Part shown: positions 22,174 through 34,956 of the stretch, piece by piece | How positions within the stretch are numbered: the stretch's first letter is position 1 | Layout: each line of letters starts with the position of its first letter | Assembly: GCA_029237695.1 (NCBI GenBank) | Contig: CM055271.1 | Location: forward strand, 30,998,200 to 31,062,199 | Source of the DNA: Conchocele bisecta | Lineage: Eukaryota; Mollusca; Bivalvia; Lucinida; Thyasiridae | Length of the DNA: 64,000 nt | Reading direction: 5' to 3' | Position numbers and translations under genes: made by a program | The notes under the pieces: model-generated | Database searches by the model: none | Seen by the model: the letters and a program-made list of their open reading frames with translations, nothing else | Told to the model about the DNA's origin: nothing

Positions 22174-24174
22174 CCAGTACATAGTTGCTAGCATGTGGTA
22201 CAAATTTGTAAACAATAAGCATGATAAAGCCAAGTTATTCATGATAATCGCAGAATATGACTGTCAGAGTATCATTTATGGCCAAGCAATTTAGATGAAG
22301 AAGAAAGTAAAAATATAGTTTGTTAGATGTGGTAGGCAATCAAATGATTAGGGTAAAAATAAGATGAACACAATAGAATTGAGGAACATGCATACAATCC
22401 GATACAAGCTGGTTTCATGGAGAACGCTAAGCAAACCTTCAATGTTCCCCACATGGAATGGAATGGTGAATTGCTTAACGGCCCATCAACACAAAAGAGT
22501 ATTATTTAGGGCCAATCAATGTAGATGAAGAATAAATCCCCAACATGGAATACCTCTGTCAGTTTAATATTAACAAGAGATGTTTTATCGTACATCAAAC
22601 CGAAATATGTTAGTCACCTTAAATGTACATGCCAAATCAAGGGACCCATGTTAATTGCCGAACACAACTACCAGAAAATATAAATTGCAAGTGTGGTTAT
22701 AAATATTTTAATCTTGTACAACCAGTACCTGTGCACATGAGAAATAAGTACTACTTTATGGACCACCTACATGTGCCTGAAAAGTTTAAAATTGACATGC
22801 AGGGGTGGATCCAGCATTCAGGTTTAGGTGTGGATCCTCAAATGTAAATGAAACGCACATGATAGGTAACTTTCCTAACATCTGATCATAAGTTGATTCA
22901 AACATGATTGCTTATTGCTTATTAAATGTGATGGTATATGTTGCTGTGGCTGGAGAAATGGGCCTTATCATTATCGACCGTTTCATTGATGGAAAGGCGA
23001 ACAATGCAGATTCTGATCTGACTGACTGTTGATGCACAGGCTGATCTGGACCTACACTGGTCACAAAACTATCTTACTACATGTATGTACAACCCATAGA
23101 TCAGTTTCATCTCTTGTAGCGTTTAACACAGATGTCAAACAATGACATATACACTAATAAAACTTAGTATAACATGTTCCAAAGATAATTATTTACAATG
23201 TGCTTTCAATTATCGCATGCCAAAGTATACAACATGTTTGATGTATGGGTTATCATCGATCATGATTTATGTATTTTAAATGGGTACATTTATTGTCAGA
23301 AATCAGACATGCTATCGACTTGGGCTACATATAATGGATATTGCAAATTTCACTAAATAGTATTAGTTTTTTCTGTCAAATTCTAAGCGGTCTGTGTCAA
23401 ACGCTGCAATAGGTGAAACTGGCTAATATCTGTTCCATGCAACCAAAAATGTTGTAATAATATAAAACCATGCTACTGTCATTTAACATCAAGTTTACCT
23501 GACTCGGCTCTGTAACGGTAATAATTCCTTGATAAGCCTTGGAATTCATACGCGTTTCCTAGCCTTGACTAGTAAACTTGATATTACATGAACAGAATTT
23601 GAACTACATGTAAAACATGTGACTGTATATCAGACACACCATGTGATTTTACATGATAAACAGAATGACATGCTAGTTTATTTTTACATCACGTTTATCA
23701 GGCTCGTAGGAATTCTTCGGCAAGCCTTGGAATTCATACGTGTTTCCTAGCCTTGTCGGGTAAACTTGATATAAAAACACACCTCCTGGTATTCTCTATA
23801 AAGTTGATCAAGTTAGGCTCGGAAATAGTATGAATTCCTCAACAAGCCTCGGAATTCTATGCGTTTCCAACCCTTGCAGAAAAATACTTTAATAGTATTT
23901 CCATACAACTGGTATGTTGGATGAGACTTTAAACTGTGGTCCCTTCTATATATGACCTTAGCTGTTGCTGGGATGTTAAACACTTTCACATTTTTCCTAC
24001 CCTTGCCTGGTAAACTTGATAACACATGAACAGAATGTTGAGCTAGAACGTATGTGTGATTTGTCAGTATATTGACGGACGACAGTATTCCACAGACAAT
24101 TTATTCAGCTTTCCTTTGTTTGGATTTTGGTATAAATGTTGAAATTTCTTCAGTTCCACATAATAATTTATGAG
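22174..24174. repeat. Repeat-filled spacer between two convergent transposon genes
   Basis: It holds a degraded MITE at about 22940-23080 (ctggagaaatgggccttat, gatctggacctacactggtc). A three- to four-fold repeat runs at about 23487-24020, with units containing aagccttggaattcatacg and gtaaacttgata. Each unit is partly palindromic (atcaagttta against taaacttgat). A SINE-tail piece lies at about 23950. I see no gene in 22174-22940. Confidence 0.5.
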
Positions 24175-25161
24175 TTAATACTTCAGGCAAAACAAAACAC
24201 ATTTGCTGTAGAAATTAGACAGCTTCTTGATCATCAGTTGGAAAAGGTGAACATCCAAATAAATTCTCTCGACATGTAAACCTTTAGGGGTAAAGCACAC
24301 AAAGTCGCAAGTCAAGATCACATATACCCATCTGACCCTGCACTTGGTAAAAATATGGATGGTTGTATTTGAGAGCACCGTCACAAAGGCCGTAATCATT
24401 AGGATCATGCTCTGTCAGACAAAATGAATCATCCACAACACTGCATGGAGAAGTATCCCTGTATTTGAATGGACATTTGATTTCCACACAGCCCTTACCA
24501 CAACAGTCGCACTGTACAAATCCATCTGGGCTAGTACCTAGATATGGATGAGAATCACTGACAACAAATCCTGCCTTCGAGACGCTGATGTTATTGTGGG
24601 ATTTTGAAGAAAATTCAACATATTGTTTCATAGCAACATTTTCATGATCAGTACCCCATTTTGTCGCAGTGGTCGACACATTCGTACCATAAACAATCTT
24701 TTTCACAGTGATACAGACGGATTTTCTGAAGCTGTATGCATCGCAGCATAGAAGTTGGAGCTTGTAACTCTTCCAGCTCTGTATGTGTGCCAAAGTCCAC
24801 TTTCGGAGCTTGCTTACGTGTAACACGTTCTAGCTCAACATTCTGTTCATGTGATATGGATTGACATAATTTTACAAAGAGTATCGTTACATGTTATTTC
24901 AATTTGTTCTGAACTAAAAGTGGCATAATCTTTGTTGTATAAAGTGAACAAGTTCAATGGAAGGTTGTCTGGTTTTATGTCGCTCGGTTTGGGGTCAATA
25001 ACTGTGAAAACAACAGCGTCCGGAGCACATTTCCTCAGGTCTTTCAATAGAGCAGTCGGGTCGTCTAATGGCGGGTCCACGTGCACATGTACCTGGCTGG
25101 GAGCCTTCTTTACCCGAGATGGCTTTTCAAAGTTGATCTCAGTCAATGGAGCCGGCTCTAA
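24175..25161 (-). CDS. SWIM-YqaJ gene, exon 3 with nuclease domain
   Basis: The acceptor (attttttcag) precedes LEPAPLTEINFEKPSRVKK. The nuclease core follows after several one-base shifts: GRVTSSNF near 24765, GTSPDGF near 24520, CVEIKCPFKYRD near 24475, and YQVQGQMGICDL near 24340. The acidic and lysine residues expected for the lambda-exonuclease fold (SPD, EIK, QVQGQ) are present. The carboxyl end at 24175 reads LSNFYSKCVLF before a stop. Confidence 0.82.
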
Positions 25162-25261
25162 CTGAAAAAATACCGAAGAAAACAATTGATGGATAGTGGT
25201 GGTGAAAAAATATTTAGATACATAATAAAAGAAAAGAATGAATCACAAGACTGTAGTTGAA

Positions 25262-25800
25262 GGTAAAAGTAGTAAGATTAGTACTAATCATATTACTTTT
25301 ATGGAGCGGGCTAAATGAAGCTGGTGTGAGGACCTGGCACCAGATCAGGTTATTCCAATTTCAGGGATATATAAAAAAATAAATTATGTAAATATTCAGT
25401 TCTGATTTTGGGATCCCCACCCGACCCAGCGGCATGGGCATACAGGTGCAATGTAGGATCTGATCCGATTATTGGGCAGTTTTAATGATGGGTTTCATTC
25501 TTACCGGAAACTGATATCTGCATGGTTTGGCCCTCGTGTACATTTTTGGCTTTCCGGTATACAAGAGTTGAATGATGTTATGCCCATTATAAAAGTAGTA
25601 AGATTAGTACTAATCATATTACTTTTAGGGTAGGAGTGGGGCTAAGTGACTCTAGTATGGCGGGCACCAGGTGAGGTTATTCTAATTTCAAGGCTGTGTA
25701 TATATATATTTTAACACCATTCTATAAATAAATTGACCGTGTTAACCCGGCCTAAAATTACTTTAGCTGTTGACACGTTGTTAAACATGTTTAAAGAAAT
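25262..25800 (+). repeat. Two SINE-like copies, each preceded by a palindrome
   Basis: The near-palindrome gtaagattagtactaatcat lies at about 25270 and again at about 25598. A third, altered copy lies at about 26750. Each precedes the common SINE-like body (ggcaccagatcaggttattc, attcagttctgattttggga). The second copy ends in a broken tail at about 25760. All are in the introns of the SWIM-YqaJ gene. Confidence 0.55.
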
Positions 25801-26104
25801 GAGCAATGCAAAATCAGAATTTTCAATAGTGACCCTTTGATGCATATTGACATTAGATTTTTAAAAAAAAAACACCAGTATTTTTCTGCAAATAACATTG
25901 AAAGTGGACGAAATGTTCAGCGCAAAATTGAATGATAGAATTAAACATTTGCTGTAAAAACAATCAACTTTTGACTTAATTTACAGAAAATATCTTTTGC
26001 GATTCTTCATCTGGTCGATGGACCGTTTTGACCCTTGGATTTATGAGACTATTGAAATTGCTGATTTAATTGTTAATATGTTCCTAAATGAAAAATAAAA
26101 CAGT

Positions 26105-26345
26105 TCACAAATGATTTGTGGCTGTGACTGGAGAAATGGGGCTTATGAGATTTGAGACCAGTGAAGCATGTGATCAATAAGCACACTCCTGTCGACTTAT
26201 AACAAAATAATCTAAATTGATTGTTAGATGCATGGCGGGTGTTTCATTGATGGAATGGTAAACACTGCAGATCCTGATCAGACTGTGCTGATCTGGATCT
26301 ACACATGGTTGCAAACCCATAGGCCCCATTTATCCAGTCACTACA
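26105..26345. mobile_element. MITE with gtgactggagaaatgggg ends, best copy
   Basis: The left end gtgactggagaaatggggct and the right end, whose complement reads gtgactggataaatggggcc, are inverted over about 25 bases. The interior has cagatcctgatcagactgtg and gctgatctggatctacac. This is the cleanest copy of a family seen at least eight times in the window. Confidence 0.7.
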
Positions 26346-26457
26346 ACAATTATGTACATATAATAATAAATATAAGACTTAGTTCAGAGCGACAGTCAAA
26401 TTTATTTGTATGCAATATTCATGATATTGATACATGTAATAAATATATTGAACAAAC

Positions 26458-26581
26458 CTTCTTCACGTATGTCTGGTTCCACTGGCAGGGTAGAGAGGTA
26501 CATGATGTCTGCTGACGGAGTCGAACACTTGCCTCGACCTTGAATAGTATGGCAGCCACATGGGAACACACTTCACCAAGA
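26458..26581 (-). CDS. SWIM-YqaJ gene, exon 2
   Basis: The acceptor (atttcag) and the donor (gtgaagaag then gtttgt) bound 124 bases encoding [17 protein letters not shown] and [15 protein letters not shown]. It supplies the CxH half of the SWIM zinc site. The phases on both sides match the neighbouring exons exactly. Confidence 0.85.
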
Positions 26582-26739
26582 CTGAAATTAATAATCAGTA
26601 CATGTTTAACTTCTAGTACAATGTAGAGTGTGAAATGGCTGAAAAGTAAAATATTTGACATGCTTTACTAACCCTAACTTTAACATGTGCTTCATCCTTA
26701 CCAGAATCTGACGCCACAATAGAATCCGGTTATAACCAT

Positions 26740-26890
26740 TATAAAGTTGTAAGATTAGTACTAGGTACTATTACTTTTAGGGAGTGGGGCTAAGTGATTA
26801 AGCGAGCACCTGGCACCAGGTCAGGTTATTCTAATTGCAGGGCTGAATATATATTTTCTGTATACATTCACTTCTGATTTTGGGATTTAC
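26740..26890 (+). repeat. SINE-like repeat, truncated
   Basis: It starts with an altered palindrome (gtaagattagtactagg) and continues with tggcaccaggtcaggttatt and ttcacttctgattttggga. The tail is missing. Confidence 0.5.
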
Positions 26891-27256
26891 CGTGAGCTCA
26901 TACAACACATGACAAATACATAGAGGATCTTACACGAGTGAAGATTTAATATGATATTTATTAATATAAATATATTGATATTATTTATTTCATATGAAAC
27001 GAGGATATCATCATACCCACGTGTTTTCGACAGACCTATTTCCCACTAGTCGGAAATAAATGTCTGTCGCGCCTAATATTTACAACAATTTACATCTACT
27101 GCCAGTATAGTTCTATGTGATAGAACGGCTGCAAATCTATTTTTGCAATCTGTTATTCTCTTTATTTGCACACTCAGCAACAACAACAAACACAAAGTTG
27201 CTGAGATTTTGTCACACAGAACTACTGCCAGTACTGGTGTATTACAAAATACATAC

Positions 27257-27693
27257 CCAGCCATGCAGGTACAATGTCCACACTCAATTGAATGGTCCGA
27301 CTCCCTGATGGCGACCCATGACTTGTGTGCATCTTGTGACACACCCTGCGAGCGGAGGACTTTTGCTTTGATCACAGTGTAGCCAGATCCACTGCTCCTG
27401 TGCTCACACGTCTGCACCCAAACCGTCAATGTAGAAAACGCATGCTTCCAGTGAACGATATGCACGCATGTTGTCACGAGTAAAAGGCCCCGGCGTATCA
27501 ACAAAATAGCAGTAAATGTCTCCATACTCGACTGCTGGCCATAAAGTTGGATTATCCACCCACTTTGTGTCACTGTGTGTTCGCCTTTCCCATGAAATAT
27601 ATGGATCATCGGCATCAGGATCAGTAAATCCTATCGCTCGTAACTTCTGCACGTACCGAGACTGTTTATCAAAAGATAAACTCTTCAAATAAG
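27257..27693 (-). CDS. SWIM-YqaJ gene, second part of exon 1
   Basis: The translation starts YLKSLSFDKQSRYVQKL directly at the block boundary. It includes RAIGFTDPDADDPYISWE and ends GHCTCMAG at a donor (gctgg then gtatgt). A one-base shift near 27415 separates FYIDGLGADV from the frame carrying TVIKAKVLRSQGVSQ. The CxC half of the SWIM motif is here. Confidence 0.8.
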
Positions 27694-30600
27694 CATTTAT
27701 TTTTCCTGAAATGCATTATTTCATATAGAACTAACAAATGCATATATTTCATGATTAAAAGTATGCAGAATTATTATACTGAATTTATTACATTATCACA
27801 GCCATTAAATGGCTGTGATAATGTAATAAATTCCGTATAATAAAAAATAATAAATTTAAAAAAAAAATGAAAATTTCTCCCTCAAAGTATACTTTTACTA
27901 CTAAAGTATACTTTGCAATGTTGATGAAATTGGCTACAGAAGTGTCGAAAATGTCTGAGTGATTGTACATGTACAGTTTATGTACATGTACTCTACATTT
28001 TGACCTCATCTTTTGACGTCATTTACGGACACTATTTCAAATGTTGTAAACGTATTTCATGAAATTATGCAGATGCCCTAAGGTACAAAATCACATGGCG
28101 TGTCTCATAATATGATGTGTTGAATGTACTGAACTGATCGGTTCTACACGGAACCAAATTCCCCGATTCCCACCACAGTTCTAAATTGTTGATACAATCT
28201 CTATAAATGCTGACAGACCTAATTAATGGCCCATCAGGCCAGGGTCAAACTTGACCATTTAGATGTAATGCCAAATGGATAATGGTCAGGCGGCTTGACC
28301 ACTGCATAGGACAGAATAAATATGTCTGGTTTCTGAACTAAAATATAAAGATTATGGGTTAATCTAGTTTTAAATGTAAGCGTACATGCCGGTTTTTATC
28401 ATTACGTTAACATATGTTGTCTTTGTTGTCACTGCTAGTCGCCATCTTGTTTCTGGATTACGCAATCCTCGTTTCTCGTGAGATCTCGGCGGACTTGATT
28501 ATCATCACTAGGTACGCTCCGGTAGCAACAATATCGCCCTATCATTGCACATGTTCCCAGCAGTGGCTGTCCAATCATGTTAAAGCGCGGGGTCTGTGGT
28601 GACGCTGATTGTGCCTCGTTCACATTGTCCAATTGCTGTGCTTTGTTTATCGGTCTCTGTCCAATCAGAGCGCCTGGCCCCAAGCGCGGGGTTTTGGAGA
28701 TTAGACCCGCGGCATTTTAAGTTTCGCCGCAAGCATTCACGCATGGTAATATCTGTTTCTGAGAAATTGCCCACCCGCCCAAACCCTTGTATATATTATA
28801 GTTAGTGGTAGCTAGTCTATGGAACCATGGTGGAGATCATATGTAATTATTTTTACACAGTACACATGTACAGTCTGCATATGTGTTACATGTACAATGT
28901 ACATGTGGGGCTACACTTGTTTCGATATGCATAATCATATACGTATAATCAATGTCATCGTTTGTACTTCCATGTCTCTATGCATATCTAATCATCTATT
29001 ACTTATCAGCAATAATTATTATTACAAGTTTAATACTTGCAAAATATTAATTACATGGTTTCATGCTCCCAAAATCATTGCGTTCATGTTGTACTTTATT
29101 ATGTTCCATGATACATGTTCACCCTGACATGGTGGCCTACATGTAGGCCACCAGACATGGACGAGCGCCACCAGAATGCTATCTGGTGATGCTCGCTTGT
29201 GTTATTGTACATTGACGGCCAATCCCTGACCCGTGCTGTGGGGGTTGGCTGACGGTGTTATAACGTACATTGGTGGCCAGCCACTGACCAGAGTCATTGG
29301 CTGGCTACCTGTGTTATAGCGTATCATTTAATGGGAAGATATAATAAATACTAATCTTTTTTGTTAGTATTCGATAGCAGAGATATGTACTGGATATTTG
29401 CTGTATTTTTATATTTTATTCAAAATGTAGCAGTAAATATGAAGAGCACATAATTATGGCACCACGATTGCAAAACCTGCAATTATCTATGACATACATG
29501 CATACATATGGCATATGTTGTCATGACGGAGAAATGGGGCTTATGATCTATGCTACCAACTCCGCTACCAACTCCGCTACCCAAATCAGTCTGATCAGGG
29601 TCTGCACGGTTCGCCATTCCGTCTATCTCAATTGATTTCATACATAATAGCATCCGCGATATTCAAAGAATAATATTTATAACAGTCTTGTGTTTTTTAT
29701 TAAATGATGACATCTTGCAATATGCTTTGAAAGTGTCATAAATATTCGTTGTCATGTACGGAAGAAAATCATAAATTATGTAAATATTTTTCATGAACTA
29801 TGACAACTGTGGAAATGTATCAAATTACTTACATGGTTGGTCTCATAACGGATCACTGTGTACATAGTATACGCATATACAAATATAAGGCCAAATATGT
29901 ATAATTTGCAATTGTGTGTTATTGATTAGAATATTTGCACTAATTGACACTGAGAATGATTGGGAGTCAAAGCGTTTTCCTGGTATCATTAATGTTACTC
30001 CTTCAAAAAACATTAGCCCTGATCAGACTGCGCGGACTTGAGATTGATACAGATCGAGCTCCGTATCAGGTGCATACTTTGGTGGCGAAATTCTTATTTA
30101 TGAATGAAAGATAGCAAGTTAGGAGTCCTTTAGAATCGTCTCATTGAGATCATTGAGACTCCCAACTTGACATTTTTTTGGTGCAGAAATTTGTTGTTAT
30201 CCAGAATTGATAAAATTACGCACCTTAGCTTGAGCTCTGTTGATAGTTTATAAAACTTTTCTAATCAAACGTTTTAACAGTCATTCATTCAGTATCAAAT
30301 AAACTGACTGCGTCTGTAGTTGTACTCTTGACCAAAGTTTGATGACCTGTTCATACACACTATCCCCAATTTATTCCAACATGGGAATGGGTGGTAGGAG
30401 GGAGCATGTGATGGGTAATTTAACGATCGGTGTGTGTGTTCATCCTTCCCGGAATGCCGACCTACATGGTTTGGTCCTTTTCCAATCGCCAACTTGGACT
30501 CAAAACATATTTCCTTTTGCACACGCACTAAGTACGATTCAAGTCGAGGCGTTTTGCTGGTATCATTATTGTTACTACTTCGATGAAAACAAAACACGAC

Positions 30601-33600
30601 AAATATAGGCCCTGGTCAGACTGCACGGATGCGCTGGTTGATCTGGGGCTACACTGTCGCATATGTCGTAAGGTCCATTCCCCAGCCAGGACACACACTC
30701 AGCTAAATTCCTTGTGTCAAGTCTGACTTTGAGATTGAAGTAAGGTTTTGCAATGAAGATATTTTATTTCTGCAAGGTGTATGTAACATAACATATGCTA
30801 CATGCAATTATGTATCAACAGCACATTTTAATTTGTAACTTGCTAGTGTGCCGGTCAGTTTGAACCGGCAGTATATATACACATGGTTAGAATACTAGTG
30901 CGTTCTTGTATCATCAGCTTATAGCTGTTAGAACAAGCAATTCTCCCAGCATTATTGTGGAAATCAGCACACACATGTTGTAGGCTACCAAGAGAGCATG
31001 GAACAAGATCAGGGTTGCTAATCCATTTAGACAATGATGAATCCAGTCGGTAACAGTCTAGATCCTGATGTGACTGCTCATTCTGATCTGGACCTAAGCT
31101 GTAAAGATTACGGCCATAATAGTCGCTGGTGGTAATAAAACTCACCTGTTCATATTCTCATGCACTATGGTCGAGTCTGGCGGTTACTGGAGACTCCAGC
31201 TGCAGCCACAGACGGACTAATGGGCAGTGAAAGTAGTTCGGCGGCATGCTTTGTTATCTCATTAGCTGACCCCATAGTGCAATACAAAATCATTACTGTA
31301 CACATAATGTTGGAAGAGCCATCTCTGTTGTAAACCAGGATTTCCAGCATGGTACAAACAAAATATACGAAGATGACAAAGCTGTGTACTCGTACAAACT
31401 TCTGGAGGATTACAGGAAAGGCGACCTGAAAATAATGCCTGAGCAGCTGCATTAGGTACTTTAATTAGTTGTGTTTAGATAATTATCATGTCTTGTTAAA
31501 TATGTTACTGTTGAATGTATGCCCTTGTTTAATTTGTTGGCATAGACAGTTCCATTATATTGTTTGTACCATACCAGAGTAAGGTCTTTAACGTTATACA
31601 CGCACTGCTACAACTATCATAAACTTCGATTAACTAATGGGAGGAGCCTAATTTACTGAAAAGTCATGCAATGATTGTTGTTCCGTGTATCATCCCATTA
31701 GTTTCTGATATACGGCACGCTACCACGATAGGCAACTTCGGATGACTTCGGATGACTTCGGATGTCAAACACTGGACATGTACATTTCCAGCTGATTACA
31801 TTCAATTCAGCCATTCATGACATAATACACGTTGAATCAATAATTGACGCATGCATGCATAAGCAAAATATAGGACCTGGTGTATGAAATGAAACCAGAA
31901 CAGATGATATAAACACAGTCTGATCACGACTCAACACTATTATTCATGCAGAAATAATGAAAACATGTACATTTGAACTCAGTAATAGTATAACTGTATC
32001 ATATATTAATCAACATGTAGTATTCAAGTCAAATGCTGGTCTGCTGTCGGTATGGAAAAAAAACAAAAAAAATACTTTATCATGTTCTTGTGTAGCAGGA
32101 ATATACCCCTCGGCCTACAGGCTCGGGGTATATTCTTGCTACACTCGAAACAATACGATATAAGTATAACTTATTTCTTAACATGATCAAAGTGGGGTGG
32201 GGAAGGGAATGATAATACAATACATGTATTTCTGAAAATTTACTAATACATGCAACAGTTAACAGAAATAAAGCAAGTTATCATTTTGTAAACAGCATTA
32301 ACCGATACCCCACACCCCTAAACACATATTCAACAGTTATAATTAATTATTTCCACTGCTGTGTCTATAGCTAAATATATACATGTGGCCATTTCTAACA
32401 TTATCATACTAACAATTAATTAAATGTGATTCTCGAACTGAACACAGAAATGTATTCTTTTTCCGCAACATTATGCACTACATTAATGTACTTAATCCTT
32501 ACGTATAAACAATATTATGGTGAAAATAATGGTTTTATGATATGCCACTTGTGATGTAGACTTGCACCATGATCTGCATTTTTGGCCATTTATTCTGAAT
32601 GCATAAACATCTTTCTCCAGTTCTAAGAAATGACCATTATTTTCCCAGTACCTGAATCATATATTGATTTGCATGTTTTTGCTAGTTGGCTGATTAAGCT
32701 GATATTTGTTTTGATATTTGTTCTTGATCATACATTAAGTATTTTCCATTTGTGGCATTTTGACCCCTGGAATCTCCATTTGACTCTTGGAATTTGCAAT
32801 ACAGGGATCACTATTGCTACATGTATATACACCATTGTTAATTGTATACTGAAATTTTAACCTTGCTCGGCCGTTTTAGTTAACTTATTTTATTTGCATA
32901 TTGTTTACAAGTTCAGTATCATTGTTACTATATACAGTACTACATGTATACAAATGGGATTGGATTAAAAGCAAGCTTATTTGAATCCTCTCCCTTACAG
33001 GAGACTAGATAGCATAGGAGGTCGTGCCTGTCATACATTTTCGAACAGTTTATATTTAATGATAGTTATATTTTTTCCAGAATTATCAGTTGCTCTAGTT
33101 TCAACATCCTCTGATACATGGCAATAACATTAAAGATGACAATATGAAATATCCATGATTTAAACATCGGCCATTTTGACCCTTGAATTTCGAAGCCTGT
33201 TTAAAACCTTGATTAAGCATAGTAAGTATATACATTAATGGTGCATTATAACCTTCTGCATGCAACATAGACATGAAGACAGTTAGACTACTAATCTCTG
33301 TTTTGTTTCTAGCGAAAGAAAAATACACTTTGTTTTGGCTAATAACCTCAACAAACATACAAACATGATGTTTATCTAATGTGTTGCCATACATATTTTA
33401 GAAAGAATATTAACATTTAAAATACACTTAAGATTTAAATCAAAAGGGAAAAGTATGGTCGAGTTATGGTTTAGCTTACCCAAAACAAAACATTTTTCTT
33501 TGGCTACATGTTGATGTTTGTTTCATTTTCTCTTTATTTGTTATTCACTGTTACAATTATATTTTATTGCAGATTTGTATCACGAACAGGATGAACAGTG

Positions 33601-34857
33601 CAAACTTCTTGTGAATATTTAGATGGTTTAGTGTTCTCAGTCTAGTCATGTTCTAGCATTTGTGATGTACAAACATACCAGCATGAGTTTATTATAATGT
33701 ATATATTAAAGTGTGGTCCAAACAATAAATTAAAATAAAATGGCGGCCATCTTGTATCTTGATCATTATGATGAATACATGAGCATAGCATTGTCAGCAA
33801 GTAGCACTAAGTACAATACTTTTACCTACAGCATTTATGATAGCATATATTTCCACATTCACATAATAATATCATTTTATTACTTCTGTAAATCTGAACA
33901 ATTAATAATTTGGTGGCCATTTTGTTTTTGTTAAATATTATTAATTAAGTGAGTCCTATAGAAACCACAGGCAATGTTGAATATCCCCCACCCACTTGAA
34001 TTCATGTAGCATAGATTGAATACAATGGAATTATTTTAGTAGCCCTGTGTTAGAAACATGAATAACTTTGGTGAAGTTCGGATCTGTGTTATACAAAGTT
34101 ATGTAATATGTACCACAGGGCTACTAAAATAATTCCATTGTACGTTAATTCAAATGGGTGGGGGATATTCAACATTGCCTATGATATGTACATATTCATA
34201 CCATGATAATATCATTTTATTACATCCATAATTTGTGAAATAGTAAGAATTTGGCAGCCATCTTGTTTTAATTTTGCATATTTCGCTACCTTATGTTAAT
34301 AAGTCATGTTTCCAACATTCACTAGATCTATATATATATTAGTGTGTATAGTGGTCTACATTTCCATTCCATTAAAATGAAACACTAGGACTTTGATTCA
34401 TTGTGGATGTGTTAACAGCTCCATGATTTTTATCGCGCTATTAGCCCCAATTCTCATGCATTCATGCCTTCTCATTGATTCGTGCTCCTACTAGAAAAAC
34501 AAGTAAAATAAGCAGAATTACTGACGAGTCGGGGACCATGGACAGGTCGGCCATGTACGAGTCGGCCCATGTATGTGGACAGGTCGGCCCACGGGAAGGT
34601 CGGACGAATCGGACCATATTTGTGGAAAGGTCGGACCACATAGTGGGACGAGTCGGCCCATGAACTATTATTAGGTCGGATCATGTACGTGGACGAGTCG
34701 GCCCATGAAGAATTATTAATCAAACGTCGGTTGAAATATCCGACACTCTAATAATAAAAGTTACAATATTTGGCGAATATGACTGTTTTTCAAAATCTGA
34801 ATTAGTTACGCTATTTATCGTTATATTTCTTGTGACATACATAAAATATGATATAGA
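27694..34857. repeat. 7.16-kb duplicated block, copy 2, inserted in a coding exon
   Basis: It is near-identical to 8146-15302 in the same orientation. It starts at catttatttttcctg, part-way into the MITE that is complete in copy 1, and ends at gatatag. The flanks belong to the SWIM-YqaJ first exon on both sides. The three bases aag abut both ends, which would fit a 3-bp duplication or chance. It contains copies of every sub-feature listed for copy 1 at a roughly 19.55-kb offset. No gene was recognised inside. Confidence 0.9.
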
Positions 34858-34956
34858 AGAATATACTCCCTCAACAGAATCCGGCATCTCAGACTGCTGT
34901 GTGACAACTGACTGATGGACGGCATCGTCGGAGCTGAAAGTAGCCATGACAGACAT
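34857..34956 (-). CDS. N-terminal exon piece of the SWIM-YqaJ gene
   Basis: The ATG at 34954-34956 opens MATFSSDDAVHQSVV and the frame runs to SVEGVYS at the insertion boundary. If the block 27694-34856 is removed the next codons are TCT TAT TTG AAG AGT, giving YLKSLSFDK in frame. If the shared aag on both sides is a 3-bp target duplication, the frame is also kept. Confidence 0.65.

Larger units (their letters stand above)
24175..34956 (-). pseudogene. SWIM zinc finger - YqaJ exonuclease gene, interrupted by a 7.16-kb insertion
   Basis: Read on the minus strand it has four pieces: 34956-34857 (start codon), 27693-27257, 26581-26458 and 25161-24175. The product has a SWIM zinc finger split by an intron (GHCTCMAG then [10 protein letters not shown]). 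Next come WNQTYVKK and a linker. The YqaJ-type nuclease domain follows, with LWHTYRAGRVTSSNF, KWGTDHENVAM, GTSPDGFVQCDCCGKGCVEIKC and YFYQVQGQMG. The C-terminal CDFVCFTPKGLHVER is in another frame. YqaJ nucleases are lambda-exonuclease-like DNA nucleases, and ISL2EU transposons pair one with a DDE transposase. Single-base frame breaks lie near 27415, 24855, 24800, 24705 and 24325. Introns use clean GT-AG sites with matching phases. The 27694-34857 block lies within the first coding exon. Confidence 0.85.

Noticed and set aside
8146..34857. The two 7.16-kb copies as unmerged haplotypes
   Set aside because: Flanking sequences are unrelated, and copy 2 sits precisely between two halves of one coding exon.
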